From an uncultured Caulobacter sp. (GTDB taxonomy: Bacteria > Pseudomonadota > Alphaproteobacteria > Caulobacterales > Caulobacteraceae), in contig NZ_CAMQSF010000010.1 of assembly GCF_947036865.1 (NCBI RefSeq), positions 1 through 64,000 on the forward strand: 64,000 nucleotides of DNA, given 5' to 3'. The notes under the pieces were generated by a model, which saw only the letters and a program-made list of their open reading frames with translations, had not been told where the DNA came from and ran no database searches. Positions 63,382 through 64,000 of this stretch are shown here, piece by piece (positions within the stretch are counted from its first letter, which is position 1; every line of letters starts with the position of its first letter). The position numbers and the translations under genes are program-made.

Positions 63382-64000
63382 TCACCGCGCCGCTTCGTTG
63401 CGAGCGCGCATTTGCTCCCAGCGCGCGGTTTCCGCCGTCCGCGGGTCGCTCGTCGGCGGCCGCCGCGACAGCGCGCGAACAAGGTCGCCGCAAGCCGGAC
63501 CGATCAGCGACCAGGGCTCGACGCAGTAGCGCCAGAACAGACGCTGCGGATCGGACATCAGCCGGAACAGCCATTCCATCCCGAGCGGTCCCATCCAGCG
63601 CGGCGCGGCCTTCTGGACCCCCGCCTCGTAGTCGAAGGCGCCGCCGACGGTGAAGGTCACGGCCGGCCCGTAGGCCGCGTGGTTCTCCAGCGTCCAGATC
63701 TCCTGGCGCGGCATGCCCATGCCGACCAGGACGATGTCCGGCTGGTAGCGGCGGATCGCGTCGACCACCGCTTCGTTCTCCGCCGAACCTGGCGCGACGT
63801 CGAAATAGCCGTGGTGGCTGGCGATGCGGGCCGCCGGCCAGTCCTGGCGAATTTGTTCGATCGCCTTTTCCGCCACGCCCGGCGCGCCGCCGACGAAGAA
63901 GACCTTCCAGTTCTTCTGCACGGCCAGGGTCCAGAAGGCGTCGCGCCAGTCCAGATAGGTGCAGCGGTGGAAACGCCGACTGGCGCGGCCGACCAGGCGC
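63382..64000 (-). CDS. hfsJ: WecG/TagA/CpsF family glycosyltransferase, partial at window edge (HfsJ-like)
   Basis: The C-terminal about 205 residues; the start lies beyond the window. Family blocks: KVFFVGGAPGVAEKAI, PDIVLVGMGMPRQEIW (the conserved nucleotide-sugar region), FTVGGAFDYEAG and WMGPLGMEWLFRLMSDP. The family transfers UDP-linked N-acetyl-aminosugars to lipid-linked acceptors. In C. crescentus, HfsJ is the family member required for holdfast synthesis and the target of the inhibitor HfiA; the gene order from gdhZ to here agrees with my memory of CC_0088-CC_0095. An internal GTG at 63921 is not the start: coding continues to the edge (RLVGRASRRFHR...). Confidence 0.75.
   Translation of the reverse strand, partial: RLVGRASRRFHRCTYLDWRDAFWTLAVQKNWKVFFVGGAPGVAEKAIEQIRQDWPAARIASHHGYFDVAPGSAENEAVVDAIRRYQPDIVLVGMGMPRQEIWTLENHAAYGPAVTFTVGGAFDYEAGVQKAAPRWMGPLGMEWLFRLMSDPQRLFWRYCVEPWSLIGPACGDLVRALSRRPPTSDPRTAETARWEQMRARNEAAR

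Overview
The window is about 64 kb of high-GC alphaproteobacterial chromosome, most likely from the genus Caulobacter. The evidence is indirect but consistent. There is a 1607-residue GdhZ-type NAD-glutamate dehydrogenase, two TonB-dependent receptors, a kdpFABCDE operon, and a gdhZ to hfsJ gene order that, as I recall it, matches the start of the C. crescentus genome map. Third codon positions are strongly GC, and many genes use GTG or TTG starts. No rRNA, tRNA, CRISPR array, insertion sequence or prophage was seen. This looks like core chromosome carrying palindromic intergenic repeats.

Layout. Positions 327-8295 (minus) hold the high-affinity K+ uptake operon: a 27-residue small membrane ORF, then kdpF, kdpA, kdpB, kdpC, kdpD and kdpE, with phased repeats upstream that could bind KdpE. 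Positions 8631-13742 hold a TonB receptor, an alpha/beta hydrolase coupled to pgi, and an uncharacterised gene. Positions 13843-19421 hold a DUF1353 lipoprotein, a DsbD-type thiol reductase, a MaoC-like protein, a SapC-family protein and a class A acid phosphatase. Positions 19418-21850 are an agmatine-to-putrescine operon (aguA, aguB and an overlapping GNAT gene). Positions 22030-28272 hold a large Oar-like TonB receptor, a GT39 glycosyltransferase and an exported DJ-1/PfpI protein. Positions 28393-36392 hold scoAB, a Kef-type K+ efflux pair, two membrane lipid-modifying enzymes, an OmpA-like lipoprotein and a 2-oxoglutarate dioxygenase.

Positions 36454-44781 hold a von Willebrand/TadG protein, trmD-rplS, purH behind a ZTP riboswitch, a dienelactone hydrolase, a DUF418 protein and an MFS transporter. 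Positions 44842-64000 hold gdhZ, an AI-2E family permease, a HerA-like ATPase, a hybrid histidine kinase, an MHYT-GGDEF-EAL protein, UDP-sugar genes (galE, ugd, a UDP-glucuronate epimerase), an EamA transporter with an SDR, and the edge-truncated WecG/TagA glycosyltransferase that I read as hfsJ.

How it fits together. Potassium is handled in both directions (Kdp uptake, Kef efflux). The right end groups a nitrogen/cell-division enzyme, c-di-GMP turnover, UDP-sugar supply and a holdfast-type glycosyltransferase, which suggests surface polysaccharide and adhesion control. The most unusual sequence signals are a near-perfect 26-bp palindrome between galE and ugd, the phased repeats and micro-ORF at the head of kdp, a hairpin over the ribosome binding site of the DJ-1-like gene, possible small ORFs downstream of hfsJ, and several families of inverted repeats between genes.
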